From Bacteroidales bacterium (GTDB taxonomy: Bacteria > Bacteroidota > Bacteroidia > Bacteroidales > UBA932), in NCBI GenBank assembly GCA_017477465.1, contig JAFUVU010000037.1:1-50978 (forward strand): 50,978 nucleotides of DNA, in the 5' to 3' direction. A model generated the notes under the pieces. It did no database searches. It was given only the letters and a program-made list of their open reading frames with translations, and had not been told where the DNA came from. Within the stretch, counting starts at the first letter, position 1. Each line of letters opens with the position of its first letter. Shown one piece after another: positions 1-9,123 of this stretch. A program made the position numbers and the translations under genes.

Positions 1-126
1 CTTACATGCTTGACCGATTTATTTCCATTTCCGGGAAATCCCCGAAACTGCGAAAAAATGACACTGATTTCAAAGAACTATTATTCCTGGGCGTCCGTGA
101 CGCCGCTTGAACTTTTATAAAATTAA
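1..126. other. Left-edge stretch without a confident gene
   Basis: No gene can be assigned here. In the plus frame beginning at base 3 there is an open stretch ending at a TGA (108-110), which could be the last ~35 codons of a gene lying off the left edge, but I do not recognise the peptide. In the frame of the downstream fimbrillin-like fragment there are two stops, TAA at 118-120 and TAA at 124-126. Composition turns sharply AT-rich from about 111 to 175, unlike the GC-rich coding DNA that follows. Confidence 0.35.
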
Positions 127-651
127 CGTACTATTGTTAATTACAATAATGGCAATTATAGTATAGGTAATAGTGTGGGGGCTTCGCTTACCAACAATCA
201 CATGTATGTACTGCAGGTTACATCCACCAGTGATAAATACGTACTTGGAAGGCCAATCCTTGATGGTAACTACCAGTCCCAGGATAAGGTTGTTTCGCCC
301 GCCTTTATGATTGCGTCACAGCTCGGAGCAGTAACAACAACAGATTCAGGGACTACGGCAGCCACCCATTGCGGAACTTACATGGAAGTTGGAACGGACG
401 GGACCCGGTATGTTGGCTGGCGCCTTCCCACCAAGCAGGAGATAGAAGTTATCATAGGCTATCAGAACGGAGATTATACCAGCGGGGTCACCATGGTGGA
501 AGTTCTTGGCGGTCAGTATTACTGGTCCCTTGACGGAACCACGGCGTATGTTTCAACGGGTTCTGAAGGCTCGGCAACCAATGCATACGTCCGCTGCGTA
601 CGCGACCTTACACTTGCCGAAGTCAATACCCTTAATAAAAACGGCGACTGA
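127..651 (+). pseudogene. 5'-truncated fimbrillin-like/DUF4906-type lipoprotein, C-terminal part only
   Basis: The reading frame opens right after two in-frame stops. It has no ATG near its beginning: the first possible start is a GTG at 175, and there is no signal peptide. The residues that can be read match the C-terminal portion of the 765-aa protein at 19891-22188. Both have a segment ending in a GRP or GDP turn, then a Cys-containing stretch, a GWRLPT or RWRLPT motif with an E-I pair just after it, and a YVRCVxD ending. The N-terminal two thirds expected for this family (lipobox, DUF4906 region) are missing. The last base of its stop is shared with the ATG of the next gene, so it sits in that operon. 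It may be a broken gene, a cassette lacking its promoter-proximal half, or the result of recombination or assembly at the window edge. The family match is fairly secure; the cause of truncation is not. Confidence 0.6.
132..148. repeat. Short palindrome at the truncation point
   Basis: TATTGT and ACAATA are perfect inverted repeats around a 5-nt TAATT centre, inside the AT-rich segment where the fimbrillin-like frame opens. It could be a recombination half-site, an operator or chance in AT-rich DNA. Confidence 0.4.
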
Positions 652-2921
652 TGAAACGATTCTCGATAATATGGCTTTTGGCGCTTGCCGGCTGCCTTGT
701 CTCCTGCATGAGGGACGAGTTGGCCATGCCATCTTATTCAGGCGTGTCGCCGGAACTTGTGAAAGACTTGGGCCTGGACGAGCCTGAGATGGCGGTCAGG
801 GTTGGCTTCGACCTTCCCGGTGAGACGGAAGAGCCTGACACCAAGGCAAGCGTAATCGGAGGAAACGAAGACCAGAACAACCTGGTCGAGACTCTTCACA
901 TGCTTTGTTTTACCCGCGAGGGCATATACCTCGGCTGGCGCAAAGCCGTCCTTATCGGCACAGAGCAAATATACAACCATGACGCTCTTATATGCCGCGG
1001 ACGCGAGCTCTTCGAGGGTTCGGTGCCTTCCCGCACCGCCCGGATTCATTTCATCGGAAACGTCGGCATCGGCCTTCCCGACACCACCGTCCCGGCCAAT
1101 ATCCCCGGCAACGACCAAATCGGCGGCAATGAGAATACGCTTATCAAATCGGCCAAGGTAACTGTGAACGCTGACAATCGCACCATCTGCTATTGGGGCT
1201 TCCATGGAGAAGCAAGCTCCGAAGCCATGAAGGCATGGCTTGCCCTGGCAGTAGTGGACGAGGAGACCGGCGCAGTGACCTACAAAAAGCAACCGGGCAG
1301 CAACGTCCACCTGGTGCGTGACCGCGCCCGCGTCGATTTTGGCTTTATGTTCGACTTTCCCCGTACCGCCCAGGCCGTTGAGGATGGCAAATATGTGACA
1401 GTCAACGGGGTAAGCTACCAGGTAAACGGCGGAAAGATAACAATTGACGGCATCGATTATCCTATGGAGAAAAACGCCACGGACTACACTATCCAGTCCA
1501 TCCACTGGATTCTTTCCAACGGCCTCAATAAAGGCTACCTGGCGCCATATTATGACGAAAACGCAAACGACCACTTCGACAACTACTTTGATCCGAATGC
1601 CACACCTGCGCTGAAAGAAGACCGTCTTACCCAGTATGACAAGGCCGACGCTTCCCGCTACACAGCCACCGAAGCCGACATGATGCAGATCTACGACGGC
1701 ACAAGGTCGGTCGATAACCCTCTCTTCCTCTTTGAAGACGAGAACCTTGAAAGCAATCCGCCGAAGATTATCCTCAAGGTTGTTTATAAGATTGACGGAC
1801 AGTCGGCCACCAAGACAAAGTACCATACCCTGATGATGCTCAACGCAAGCGGGGAACCTTGCAAGATTTACCGCAACCACAATTATGTGCTGGATATCTT
1901 CGGCATTCCTTGGGAAGGTCTGGGTTATGCCACTTTCGAAGATGCCGTAAATTCCGTCACATACGCCAACAACCAGACTGTCACCATCAGCGAATCCGTT
2001 CCTACAGTAAACGACGGACGTTTCCAGCTCTCGATAGATGGCGACACCTACCTTATTTATCAGGACCCTGCCCTGCAGAATACGCAGCAGACGGTTTATT
2101 TCGATTATAAGGCTATTGCAAGCGGGGAAAGCACAGAAGGTGTTACGGCCGACGACTTCAAAGCTGCCTGGACCACCGACGTCCGTTCTTCCTTCGCTTC
2201 GCAGACTGTCACTGTGTCCGAAGTAAGCAATGACAATACTACATTCCGCGGCTCCATAACCTTCACTCTGGGTACGTCTATCAACTCCGCCCTTCAAAGC
2301 GGACAGATCGAGCTGCGTGACAAACTCACCGGCATGACCCGTTTCCTGAATGTCTATACCATTGATCAGTTCAACTGCCTTCCGGCCGGGAGCAGTGAAC
2401 TCTCTGTGGTCGCAACAGGAGAAAGCCGTCAGGTGAACGGTGTCAGCTGCGACACCTATAAGATGGACATCAGAATCCCGGGAGATTACCCTCTTGGCCT
2501 GTATCCGATACGCATCCGTATGGCTTCCAGGACCTTGAATCCGTTCAAAGTCGAGCGCAGAACATCCGGCTCTACAACTGTCGAGGCAACGGAATCCAGT
2601 CTTGCGGTGGAGATGGGCGGAACAGAGAACGGAGATATGCTGGACGGAGAGACGCTCTCCGGTATGTCATTCTCGTCCGCTTCTTCGGAATGGAATTACC
2701 GTGCTGATGGCAATCCATGGAATTTCTGGTTTGTTGACACTATCATAAATAAGCCGTCAATCGAAGAGGATGGAGAAACCATGGAAGATACTACCGACAA
2801 AGTATATACAATCTACTTTGATGACGTCCGTCCGCTCCGTGCTGCTCAAAATCGTGCCTCAAATCTTGGATTATTCCTAAAAATTAAGTATTTTGGCCCT
2901 GCTATAGCGGTTACTCCGTAA
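651..2921 (+). CDS. DUF4906-type fimbrial lipoprotein (locus A)
   Basis: A 756-aa exported lipoprotein. Residues 1-20 form a signal peptide ending in a lipobox with Cys at about 19 (LVSC), so it should be anchored in the outer membrane. A DTKAS segment follows soon after, like the Lys/Arg site where Mfa/Fim precursors are trimmed. The early DxxxxNLVETLHMLCF stretch and a later RNHNYVLDI-type strand are features I associate with DUF4906/Mfa-like proteins of Bacteroidales pili. The C-terminus ends in a beta-strand-rich LFLKIKYF segment. No enzyme motif is visible. Its ATG overlaps the stop of the truncated fragment by one base, and the regulator gene begins 3 nt after its stop, so it is in an operon. 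Likely role: anchor, minor or tip subunit of a fimbria. The family is confident; the place in the pilus is inferred. Confidence 0.78.
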   Translation: MKRFSIIWLLALAGCLVSCMRDELAMPSYSGVSPELVKDLGLDEPEMAVRVGFDLPGETEEPDTKASVIGGNEDQNNLVETLHMLCFTREGIYLGWRKAVLIGTEQIYNHDALICRGRELFEGSVPSRTARIHFIGNVGIGLPDTTVPANIPGNDQIGGNENTLIKSAKVTVNADNRTICYWGFHGEASSEAMKAWLALAVVDEETGAVTYKKQPGSNVHLVRDRARVDFGFMFDFPRTAQAVEDGKYVTVNGVSYQVNGGKITIDGIDYPMEKNATDYTIQSIHWILSNGLNKGYLAPYYDENANDHFDNYFDPNATPALKEDRLTQYDKADASRYTATEADMMQIYDGTRSVDNPLFLFEDENLESNPPKIILKVVYKIDGQSATKTKYHTLMMLNASGEPCKIYRNHNYVLDIFGIPWEGLGYATFEDAVNSVTYANNQTVTISESVPTVNDGRFQLSIDGDTYLIYQDPALQNTQQTVYFDYKAIASGESTEGVTADDFKAAWTTDVRSSFASQTVTVSEVSNDNTTFRGSITFTLGTSINSALQSGQIELRDKLTGMTRFLNVYTIDQFNCLPAGSSELSVVATGESRQVNGVSCDTYKMDIRIPGDYPLGLYPIRIRMASRTLNPFKVERRTSGSTTVEATESSLAVEMGGTENGDMLDGETLSGMSFSSASSEWNYRADGNPWNFWFVDTIINKPSIEEDGETMEDTTDKVYTIYFDDVRPLRAAQNRASNLGLFLKIKYFGPAIAVTP

Positions 2922-2924
2922 TTT

Positions 2925-4334
2925 ATGGTTTTGAAGCGTTTCATATTTGCTGTTTTGTCCGTGGTCGTGATGGCCTCGGCGGAGCTTTTCGCAGCACAAA
3001 GCGTAGAGCTTTCGTCAGCCCCGGTATCGGCAGTAAGCAGTCAGGACGGCTCCCTCTGGCTTGGAACCCGTGGTCAAGGACTTCTCCGTCTGGGCCGCAA
3101 CGGACGCGCAATCCAATATAACGCCGCTCAGGGACAGCTTGGCAGTGATACCGTGCTCGCCCTTGCCTTTGACAAGGCCGGTATCCTGTATGTTCTTGAC
3201 GACAGCGGACGCCTCTCAACCTATTCTTCCGTCGGCGGTTTTTCCGTTCCGGAGGGTTTTGCTTCGGCAGTTGAGGCTGTCAGCGCTTCATCTGACAGCA
3301 AGCGTGTATATGTTGTGTGCAACCGGACGCTCTATGCTTTCGAGAATGGCTCAGCCGCTAAGTTGGCCCAGCTTCCTGCACCTGTCAACAGCCTGGTCCC
3401 GGGCGAAGCCGGAACAGTATGGGCAATAGGCGAAGGCGGCTCGTGGCACTATTCGGCCGATGCATTGACAGAAGGTGCGACGGGCGCCGTCACCTCCGGC
3501 TCATCCATGCAGCCCATAGAAGTGGAGTTTGGGCAGCCGGCTAAACCGAGCCCGGAGCCTCGCCGCAGCGCTTCGGAGTCTCCCCGCAGGCAGGGTTCGT
3601 CTATGTCGGCCTTGTGGCTGATTCTTTGCCTTGCAGCAGGTTTATGCGCCGGATTCCTTCTCTCGCGTCTGCTGCCTGGAAAGAAAGAGCCGTCTGCCGA
3701 TGAGCAGCACATAACGCCCGATCCTATCCTCGCAAAAGTAGAAAAGAAGCTTGCCAGCCGTACGGAAATTCAGCCTGTACCGGAAGCAGTGCCGGAAGTG
3801 ACTCCCGCAGCTGCACCTGAGAAGGCAGCCCCTGAGCTTGAACCCGCTGCAGCCCCCGAGGTATTCCCCGAACTGTTCCCGGAACCGGCCGCAAAACCGG
3901 CCCCTGCGGCCCTCGGGCAGGCTCCCGTCAAAGCCGTCACTCAAAAGAAGGTTTCCTTTGCTGCCCCTAATGCAGATACGGCTAAACCAGGCGCAGAGCA
4001 GATTCAGCAGGCCTTGCAACAGTCCGATTTCGGCCGTAAACTGCTCGAACTTGTCATCCGCAACATGGCCAATCCCTCATATGGAGTAGAAGAAGTAGCG
4101 GCCGACCTTGGCATCACTCGCATACATGTAAATCGTAAACTAAAGGCAGAGACCGGTTTCTCTCCGTCGGCCGTATTCAAAGCCATACGTATGAACGAAG
4201 CCGTACGGCTGCTTCGTGAAGGACAGCTCAGCATTGCAGAAATTGCACAAAAGTGCGGTTTCTCCACTGCGTCCTACTTCTCCACGGCCTTCAAAGATTA
4301 TTTTTCCATGTCGCCTTCCGATTTTCTATCATGA
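2925..4334 (+). CDS. Transmembrane regulator: periplasmic propeller-like sensor, TM helix, Pro/Ala linker, AraC-type HTH
   Basis: A 469-aa one-piece signalling protein. Residues 1-23 are a signal peptide. About 35-175 contain propeller-like blades (DGSLWLGTRGQGLLRL, then AGILYVLDDSGRL), as in sensor domains of Bacteroidetes hybrid two-component systems. A single TM helix lies at about 228-246. Residues about 250-350 are a Pro/Ala/Glu-rich linker. Residues about 360-469 form an AraC/XylS DNA-binding domain, with a first HTH around EEVAADLGITRIHVNRKLK and a second around IAEIAQKCGFSTASYFS. The histidine kinase and receiver of a true hybrid system are absent: there is no H-box, no N/G boxes and no receiver Asp. 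It overlaps the next gene by ATGA (4331-4334), so the two are translationally coupled. Likely it senses an envelope state and controls pilus genes directly. The domain reading is secure; the ligand and targets are unknown. Confidence 0.8.
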   Translation: MVLKRFIFAVLSVVVMASAELFAAQSVELSSAPVSAVSSQDGSLWLGTRGQGLLRLGRNGRAIQYNAAQGQLGSDTVLALAFDKAGILYVLDDSGRLSTYSSVGGFSVPEGFASAVEAVSASSDSKRVYVVCNRTLYAFENGSAAKLAQLPAPVNSLVPGEAGTVWAIGEGGSWHYSADALTEGATGAVTSGSSMQPIEVEFGQPAKPSPEPRRSASESPRRQGSSMSALWLILCLAAGLCAGFLLSRLLPGKKEPSADEQHITPDPILAKVEKKLASRTEIQPVPEAVPEVTPAAAPEKAAPELEPAAAPEVFPELFPEPAAKPAPAALGQAPVKAVTQKKVSFAAPNADTAKPGAEQIQQALQQSDFGRKLLELVIRNMANPSYGVEEVAADLGITRIHVNRKLKAETGFSPSAVFKAIRMNEAVRLLREGQLSIAEIAQKCGFSTASYFSTAFKDYFSMSPSDFLS

Positions 4335-6172
4335 ACAGTCGTCTGATTATATCGCTTTTTGCTTTGCTCGGGAGCATGACTTCCTGGGCAGCTCCCGCTG
4401 AACATGAAGTCAAAACTCAGGTTGTATTCGGCCTGAACAAGACCGAAGTGGACCCTCAACTCAACGGAAACAAGCAAACTGTAAAGTATATGGACGAGCT
4501 GTTAGCCGATGATGTCCTCCCAGTACGTGTGGAGATTTTATCGGTATCGTCACCGGAAGGCCCCTATGCCTATAACAAGCGCCTGTCCCAAGGCCGCGCC
4601 AAAGGCATGGAAACATTCCTGCGTGAGAGGTATCCGGCCTTGGCCTCCGTTGAATTTGTGACAAATACAGTAGATGAAGACTGGACAGGCGTAGCGGATT
4701 ATCTGAAGCGCAGCTCCTATGAATGGAAAGACGACGCTCTCAAAATTGTCAAATTGGAAGGTGCCGACAGAAAAGCCAGGCTCAAGGAACTCTGGGTAGG
4801 TGAAGCTTGGGACCACCTTATGAAAAACTGCTTCCCGTATTTACGTCGTGCCCAAATAACGTTCATATACTCTGCCGACAAAATGCCGCTGAGTTTCGAA
4901 GACTGCTCAGCCGGCGACCTGCGCCTAAAGTTCAGGAGCGGATATAGGAATCTTGATCCCAACCTTGCCGACAATGCCAATCTTCTGGCGGCAGTTAAAA
5001 ATAAAATTTCATCGGGCTACAACGGGCCGATTGTTCTTTCGGGTTACAGCTCCCCGGACGGTAGTGAGACGGCAAACATCAAACTTGCCCACCTGCGTGC
5101 TCAAAGTGTACGCCGATATCTTGTGGACCAGCTCTCGTATCCCGACTCGCTCATAGTCGTTTCTCCCGGACAGGTGGATTGGCAGCAATTGACTTGCCTT
5201 GTGAGAAATGGATATTTAGGAGCCGACCGTGATGAAGTCCTCAAAATTTTGAATGACGGCGAAAAAACGTCAGTTCAGAAAAAGCGCGCTCTCTTGAGAT
5301 TGAAGGGAGGTGAAACCTGGAGCCAGTTAAAGGAAAACTTTAAGTCGGAGCTTTGCGCCGTGTCCGTACATTTTTCCGACTCGCCGGCCACAGTAAGCGA
5401 AGAAGAGGTGAAGCCCTCAGTCGATGAAAAAAAGCCGGCAGTTGACACGACAGAAACGAAAAAACTGATCGAGGTTAAGATAGAAAAGGAGCAAGGAACT
5501 GTTGTGGATACTCTTCTGCTTCATCCGGTGGATTCTCTGCCCGTACAGGGCGATACTTTGCTTGTTCCGGATAAAAAAACGCCTTCAGAGGGCGTTGTAG
5601 AGGGTGATGTTTCAAAATTTGAAGATATTTCAAAAACGAAACATGGCAAGCAGAAGGCCCTTTTTGCCGTCGGCACAAACGCTTTGCTTGATTTGGGCAC
5701 AGCTTTAAATGTTTCTGTCGAGGTGCCCGTAGGCAAGCATTGGGATATAACGGCAGATTATATTTTCCCCTGGTGGAAAGACCGCGCCCATTCGTTCGCC
5801 TTTGAGATACTTCACCTGGACCTTGGTGCCAGATATTATTTCAAGCCCTGGCAAAATCGTGATGCTTCTGTGTTAAGAGGCTGGTATGCATCTGCCTCGG
5901 CCGGTCTGGGCTACTATGATTTTGCTCCCTGGGGAGACGGTGTGCAAGGTGAAGAAATAAAGCTTTCTCTTGGTGGCGGATATACCTGGGCTCTTGGAGA
6001 TTGGTGGCGTCTAAGCGCCGAACTCGGTGTAGGTCCGGTCTTCACCCGTTACCGTAATTATCAGCATCAGCCCAATGGAGATCTGCTCTGGATAAGTAAT
6101 CAGAACCGTGTTCTCTTTGGTCCCACGAGTGCAAAGATTTCCTTCTCCTACCTGCTCCACACCAGGAAGTAA
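4331..6172 (+). CDS. OmpA-like/DUF3575 outer-membrane protein of the fimbrial locus
   Basis: The start is placed at ATG 4331, not at the longer frame from 4253, because 4331 begins a clear signal peptide (MNSRLIISLFALLGS...SWA) and overlaps the preceding stop as ATGA. The protein is 613 aa. The N-terminal half has two OmpA-like segments: VVFGLNKTEVDPQL followed by SVSSPEGPYAYNKRLSQGRA, and later LSGYSSPDGSETANIKLAHL with an RAQSVRRYL-type helix. A charged linker at about 350-460 leads to a C-terminal DUF3575 beta-barrel domain (about 465-613) with aromatic strands and many GLGYY/GGGYTW turns. This DUF3868/DUF3575 arrangement accompanies Mfa-type fimbriae in Bacteroidales, where it is thought to link the pilus to peptidoglycan and the outer membrane. 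Locus B in this window has no such gene and may depend on this one. Confidence 0.75.
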   Translation: MNSRLIISLFALLGSMTSWAAPAEHEVKTQVVFGLNKTEVDPQLNGNKQTVKYMDELLADDVLPVRVEILSVSSPEGPYAYNKRLSQGRAKGMETFLRERYPALASVEFVTNTVDEDWTGVADYLKRSSYEWKDDALKIVKLEGADRKARLKELWVGEAWDHLMKNCFPYLRRAQITFIYSADKMPLSFEDCSAGDLRLKFRSGYRNLDPNLADNANLLAAVKNKISSGYNGPIVLSGYSSPDGSETANIKLAHLRAQSVRRYLVDQLSYPDSLIVVSPGQVDWQQLTCLVRNGYLGADRDEVLKILNDGEKTSVQKKRALLRLKGGETWSQLKENFKSELCAVSVHFSDSPATVSEEEVKPSVDEKKPAVDTTETKKLIEVKIEKEQGTVVDTLLLHPVDSLPVQGDTLLVPDKKTPSEGVVEGDVSKFEDISKTKHGKQKALFAVGTNALLDLGTALNVSVEVPVGKHWDITADYIFPWWKDRAHSFAFEILHLDLGARYYFKPWQNRDASVLRGWYASASAGLGYYDFAPWGDGVQGEEIKLSLGGGYTWALGDWWRLSAELGVGPVFTRYRNYQHQPNGDLLWISNQNRVLFGPTSAKISFSYLLHTRK

Positions 6173-6216
6173 GTTTCAATTCTGAATCCTGAATTTGTAA
6201 CACCCGAAAAACTATT

Positions 6217-6942
6217 ATGCTGTCTGTCATTGCGTTAGCAGTCCTTCCTGCGCTTATCCTCATTTACTATACTTATCAGCAGGACAAGTTGCAGCGTGAG
6301 CCTGTAGGGAATCTTGTCAAAGCTTTTTTCTACGGAGGATTGTCTGTCTTCACGTCCTTCTTGATATCTGTCCCATTCATGAATTTGGGGCTTTTCCCGC
6401 GTGAAATTCATAGCTTATCCGACGCTGCACGCACTGCTTTTTTTGGCGCTGCAATCCCTGAAGAAACCGCCAAGCTTGTTCTATTATGGCTCTTTCTTCG
6501 TAAATGCCGTGACTTCGACGAGCGTATGGACGGTATCGTCTATGCTGTTTGTATCGGAATGGGCTTTGCCTCATTCGAGAATATCGAGTATTTGTTTGCC
6601 TCAGGTTCCGATTGGGTTACAGTAGGTCTTGGACGTTCGCTCACTGCAATTCCCGGCCATTTTGGCTTTGCGGTAATTATGGGCTATTATTTCTCCCTGT
6701 ATTATTTCGACCGTTACCGTGCACCCGGCGCAGGCTTGAAGATGTGGCTTTTCCCTGTCGTAGGTCATGGCCTTTATGACTGGGTTGCAATGAGCCAGGA
6801 AGTAGCTCCGGAATTGAGCGGTGCAATTGCTATAGCCATACTCCTTTTCTGTTTCTGGCTGCTTAAATGGGCCCGCAATCACATGCAAAAGCATATAGTG
6901 TCCGACTCATTTGACGCTATTACAGGCGTTGATGAGCAGTAA
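6217..6942 (+). CDS. PrsW-family intramembrane metalloprotease
   Basis: A 241-aa multi-span membrane protein with the PrsW signature. PEETAK has the Glu pair at 82-83, FENIEY the Phe-Glu-Asn at 120-122, PGHFGF has His148 and GHGLYDW has His184; these are the expected metal and catalytic residues. In other bacteria PrsW cleaves membrane anti-sigma factors or peptides within the membrane. There are about seven hydrophobic segments. It starts 44 nt after the fimbrial OMP, so it could be read through from locus A or have its own start. Its TAA (6940-6942) abuts the stop of pbpC on the other strand with no gap. The substrate is unknown; no anti-sigma factor gene is seen nearby. Confidence 0.88.
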   Translation: MLSVIALAVLPALILIYYTYQQDKLQREPVGNLVKAFFYGGLSVFTSFLISVPFMNLGLFPREIHSLSDAARTAFFGAAIPEETAKLVLLWLFLRKCRDFDERMDGIVYAVCIGMGFASFENIEYLFASGSDWVTVGLGRSLTAIPGHFGFAVIMGYYFSLYYFDRYRAPGAGLKMWLFPVVGHGLYDWVAMSQEVAPELSGAIAIAILLFCFWLLKWARNHMQKHIVSDSFDAITGVDEQ

Positions 6943-9120
6943 TTAATTGCTGCCTACAGTAAAACTTACGCTTGCTATATTGCCGTCGGCATCCACGGCT
7001 GTAAGCGTATGCTTTCCGCGGTCCGGAGTAAGCCGCAGCTCGTGTATGAATCGCGTTTCGCCTACGTAGTTATTGTCCAGATGCCACCATACTGTTGCAT
7101 CTGCGTTTCTGTGAGCCAGGCGGAATACTGCTCCTTCAACCTCACCTGAGATTTGCCGTGGCAGATACAGCGTGCTGCCCGATGACGGATATATGAATTC
7201 CATTTCTTTAACGGCCTGCTTTTTCTGAGCGCCCGTGTATTCGGGATGATGCGGCTTGTAGAACCACTCCATTGACGGCGTAAGGACAAAATCTCCGTTC
7301 GCCTGGTGGTATGGGCAGGGCTCGGTCTCAAGTCCCGCTACAGGGATAAACAGAGGGTCTTTCTGAGGGCAGTCCGGTCCTGCCAGATGACCGGAGAGCG
7401 GGCATACGTCGGCCCATGCTCCTTTTACTGCGTCTCCCGGCTCCGGAAACCACTCTTGCGTAAGAGGAAGGAGGTTGAGAATGTCAAACATTACAGGTCC
7501 TGCCGCTCTTGCGCCTGTGAGGCCGGGAACTCCTTGTCCCTGCGCGTTCCCCGCCCATACGCCGATCGTGTATTCAGGAGTCATCCCTACGGCCCAAGCA
7601 TCGCGGAATCCATAGCTTGTGCCGGTCTTCCATGCGGCCTTGCGCACGGAGCGAATCATTCTCCAATCCAGTTCGTCCGGTCTGTTAACCTCTTTCAGCG
7701 CTTCAAATGTGTACCATAGCGCAAGCTTATTCCACATGCTTTCACCGTCCGAATAGCTTCTGACCATATCAGAATATGCTCGCGTTATCTCGTCCAGGCG
7801 CCCTTCTCCTCCTCCTAAAATGAGCGAGAGGCCATAGTGTGACGCATCTTTCGTGAACGAAGTGAATCCGCAGCGTTGGAGAAGGGAGTAAAAACGCGCT
7901 ACTCCGTAGGATCGCAGGAGAAATACAGACGGCACGTTAAGGGAACGCGCAAGGGCTTCTGCGGCCGGTACGGCCCCGTAAAACTGATGGTCGAAGTTCT
8001 GGGGGGCGAATCCGCCCAGATTCACGGGAACGTCAGGAAGCAGCGTACGGGGCAGAATTACGCCCTCCTGCAAAGCTGCGGCATAAAGGAGCGGCTTAAG
8101 GATGCTCCCGGTCGAACGCGCAGATGCCGCAATGTCCACCTGCGCTCCGGGTCTTGCGCGCTCCAGGGAGGCGTTCCCCACGTAGGCCACAATAAAGCCG
8201 TTGCTATTGTCAATTACTACGGCGGCAAGGTCGGAAACGCCTTCACGGGCCATTTCGTCAGACCATCGGCTTACAGTGCCCTCCACTTGTTTTTGCAGGC
8301 TGTATTTCAGGGTAGAGCGGGTTCTTTCGCCCTGGGGGCAGTGCTCTACATAGTGGTACGCCAGCGCCGGCAGTGGATGGGGAGCCTGCGGAAGAGGCTC
8401 TGTCACTGCGGCCTCGTAAGTGTCGGAGTCTATGTCTCCGTGCTCCAGAAGCCTCTTTAAGAGGCGGTTTCTCTTGCCCAGAAGCTGCTCCCGTCCGCGG
8501 CCCGGATGCAGGGTGGCAGGGGAGTTTGGAAGGACGGCAAGCGTTGCGGCTTCGCCCCATGTAAGCTCGGAAGCGGGGCGTCCGTAATATCGCCATGCAG
8601 CAGCTTCCAAGCCCACGACATTCCCGCCGAAAGGCGCGTGAGCGGCGTACAGGGACAGTATTTCGCGTTTTGAGCAGCGTACTTCCAGCCTCGTTGCCAT
8701 TACCGCCTCAATAATCTTCTGCGATATTGTCCGCTCCCTCTGCCTTGACAGCCTTATCACCTGCATGGTGATGGTGCTGCCTCCGCTTACAACATGGCCG
8801 GAGCGCAAATTGTCGGCAAAAGCGCGCACAAGCGCAACCGGATCCACGCCTCCGTGCCGGTAGAAGTGCCTGTCCTCAAACTGTACCAGGGCTGTCGCAA
8901 AGCGCCTTGGTACACTGTCTGAAGGGGGGAAACGCCACTGCTCGTCGTCTGAAATTCTTGCGCCGAGGAGTTCACCCTCGGCGCTTTCTACAACGGTCGA
9001 ATATGATACGCCTTTGAAAAGGTCGCCCGGCAGGCAGCAAAGCCACAGAAGATGCAGCACTGCTACCGGCAAAAGCATACCTCCGAGCACCCAGGGTGCC
9101 CTTTTAGTGCTCGAAGGCAT
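6943..9120 (-). CDS. pbpC: Penicillin-binding protein 1C
   Basis: A 725-aa bifunctional peptidoglycan synthase. It has an N-terminal TM anchor (about 11-30) and a glycosyltransferase-51 domain (about 45-220) with catalytic Glu82 in FEDRHF and a GGSTITMQVIRL motif. The transpeptidase domain has the SxxK serine at Ser339 (SILK), an SLN box and KTG at 498-500. A C-terminal beta domain (about 640-725) matches the PBP1C C-terminal module. Length is slightly under the E. coli homologue but all catalytic boxes are present. It begins 3 nt after the alpha-2-macroglobulin gene, the same pairing as in Proteobacteria, where the two are thought to act together when the outer membrane is breached: one repairs wall, the other traps proteases. 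No terminator is visible after it; it meets prsW tail to tail. Confidence 0.95.
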   Translation of the reverse strand: MPSSTKRAPWVLGGMLLPVAVLHLLWLCCLPGDLFKGVSYSTVVESAEGELLGARISDDEQWRFPPSDSVPRRFATALVQFEDRHFYRHGGVDPVALVRAFADNLRSGHVVSGGSTITMQVIRLSRQRERTISQKIIEAVMATRLEVRCSKREILSLYAAHAPFGGNVVGLEAAAWRYYGRPASELTWGEAATLAVLPNSPATLHPGRGREQLLGKRNRLLKRLLEHGDIDSDTYEAAVTEPLPQAPHPLPALAYHYVEHCPQGERTRSTLKYSLQKQVEGTVSRWSDEMAREGVSDLAAVVIDNSNGFIVAYVGNASLERARPGAQVDIAASARSTGSILKPLLYAAALQEGVILPRTLLPDVPVNLGGFAPQNFDHQFYGAVPAAEALARSLNVPSVFLLRSYGVARFYSLLQRCGFTSFTKDASHYGLSLILGGGEGRLDEITRAYSDMVRSYSDGESMWNKLALWYTFEALKEVNRPDELDWRMIRSVRKAAWKTGTSYGFRDAWAVGMTPEYTIGVWAGNAQGQGVPGLTGARAAGPVMFDILNLLPLTQEWFPEPGDAVKGAWADVCPLSGHLAGPDCPQKDPLFIPVAGLETEPCPYHQANGDFVLTPSMEWFYKPHHPEYTGAQKKQAVKEMEFIYPSSGSTLYLPRQISGEVEGAVFRLAHRNADATVWWHLDNNYVGETRFIHELRLTPDRGKHTLTAVDADGNIASVSFTVGSN

Positions 9121-9123
9121 GGC

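Noticed and set aside
738-2297. Minus-strand open frame of 519 codons opposite the DUF4906 gene
   Set aside because: No recognisable domain or signal; codon-mirrored shadow of the plus-strand lipoprotein, which has a lipobox and family motifs.
4253-4330. Longer N-terminus for the OmpA-like/DUF3575 protein
   Set aside because: It lies wholly in the AraC-domain coding region and hides the signal peptide that begins at 4331.
6173-6216. AATTCTGAA at 6178-6186 as a further AraC-type site
   Set aside because: Only a single 9-bp match without a 21-bp partner; too short to support.
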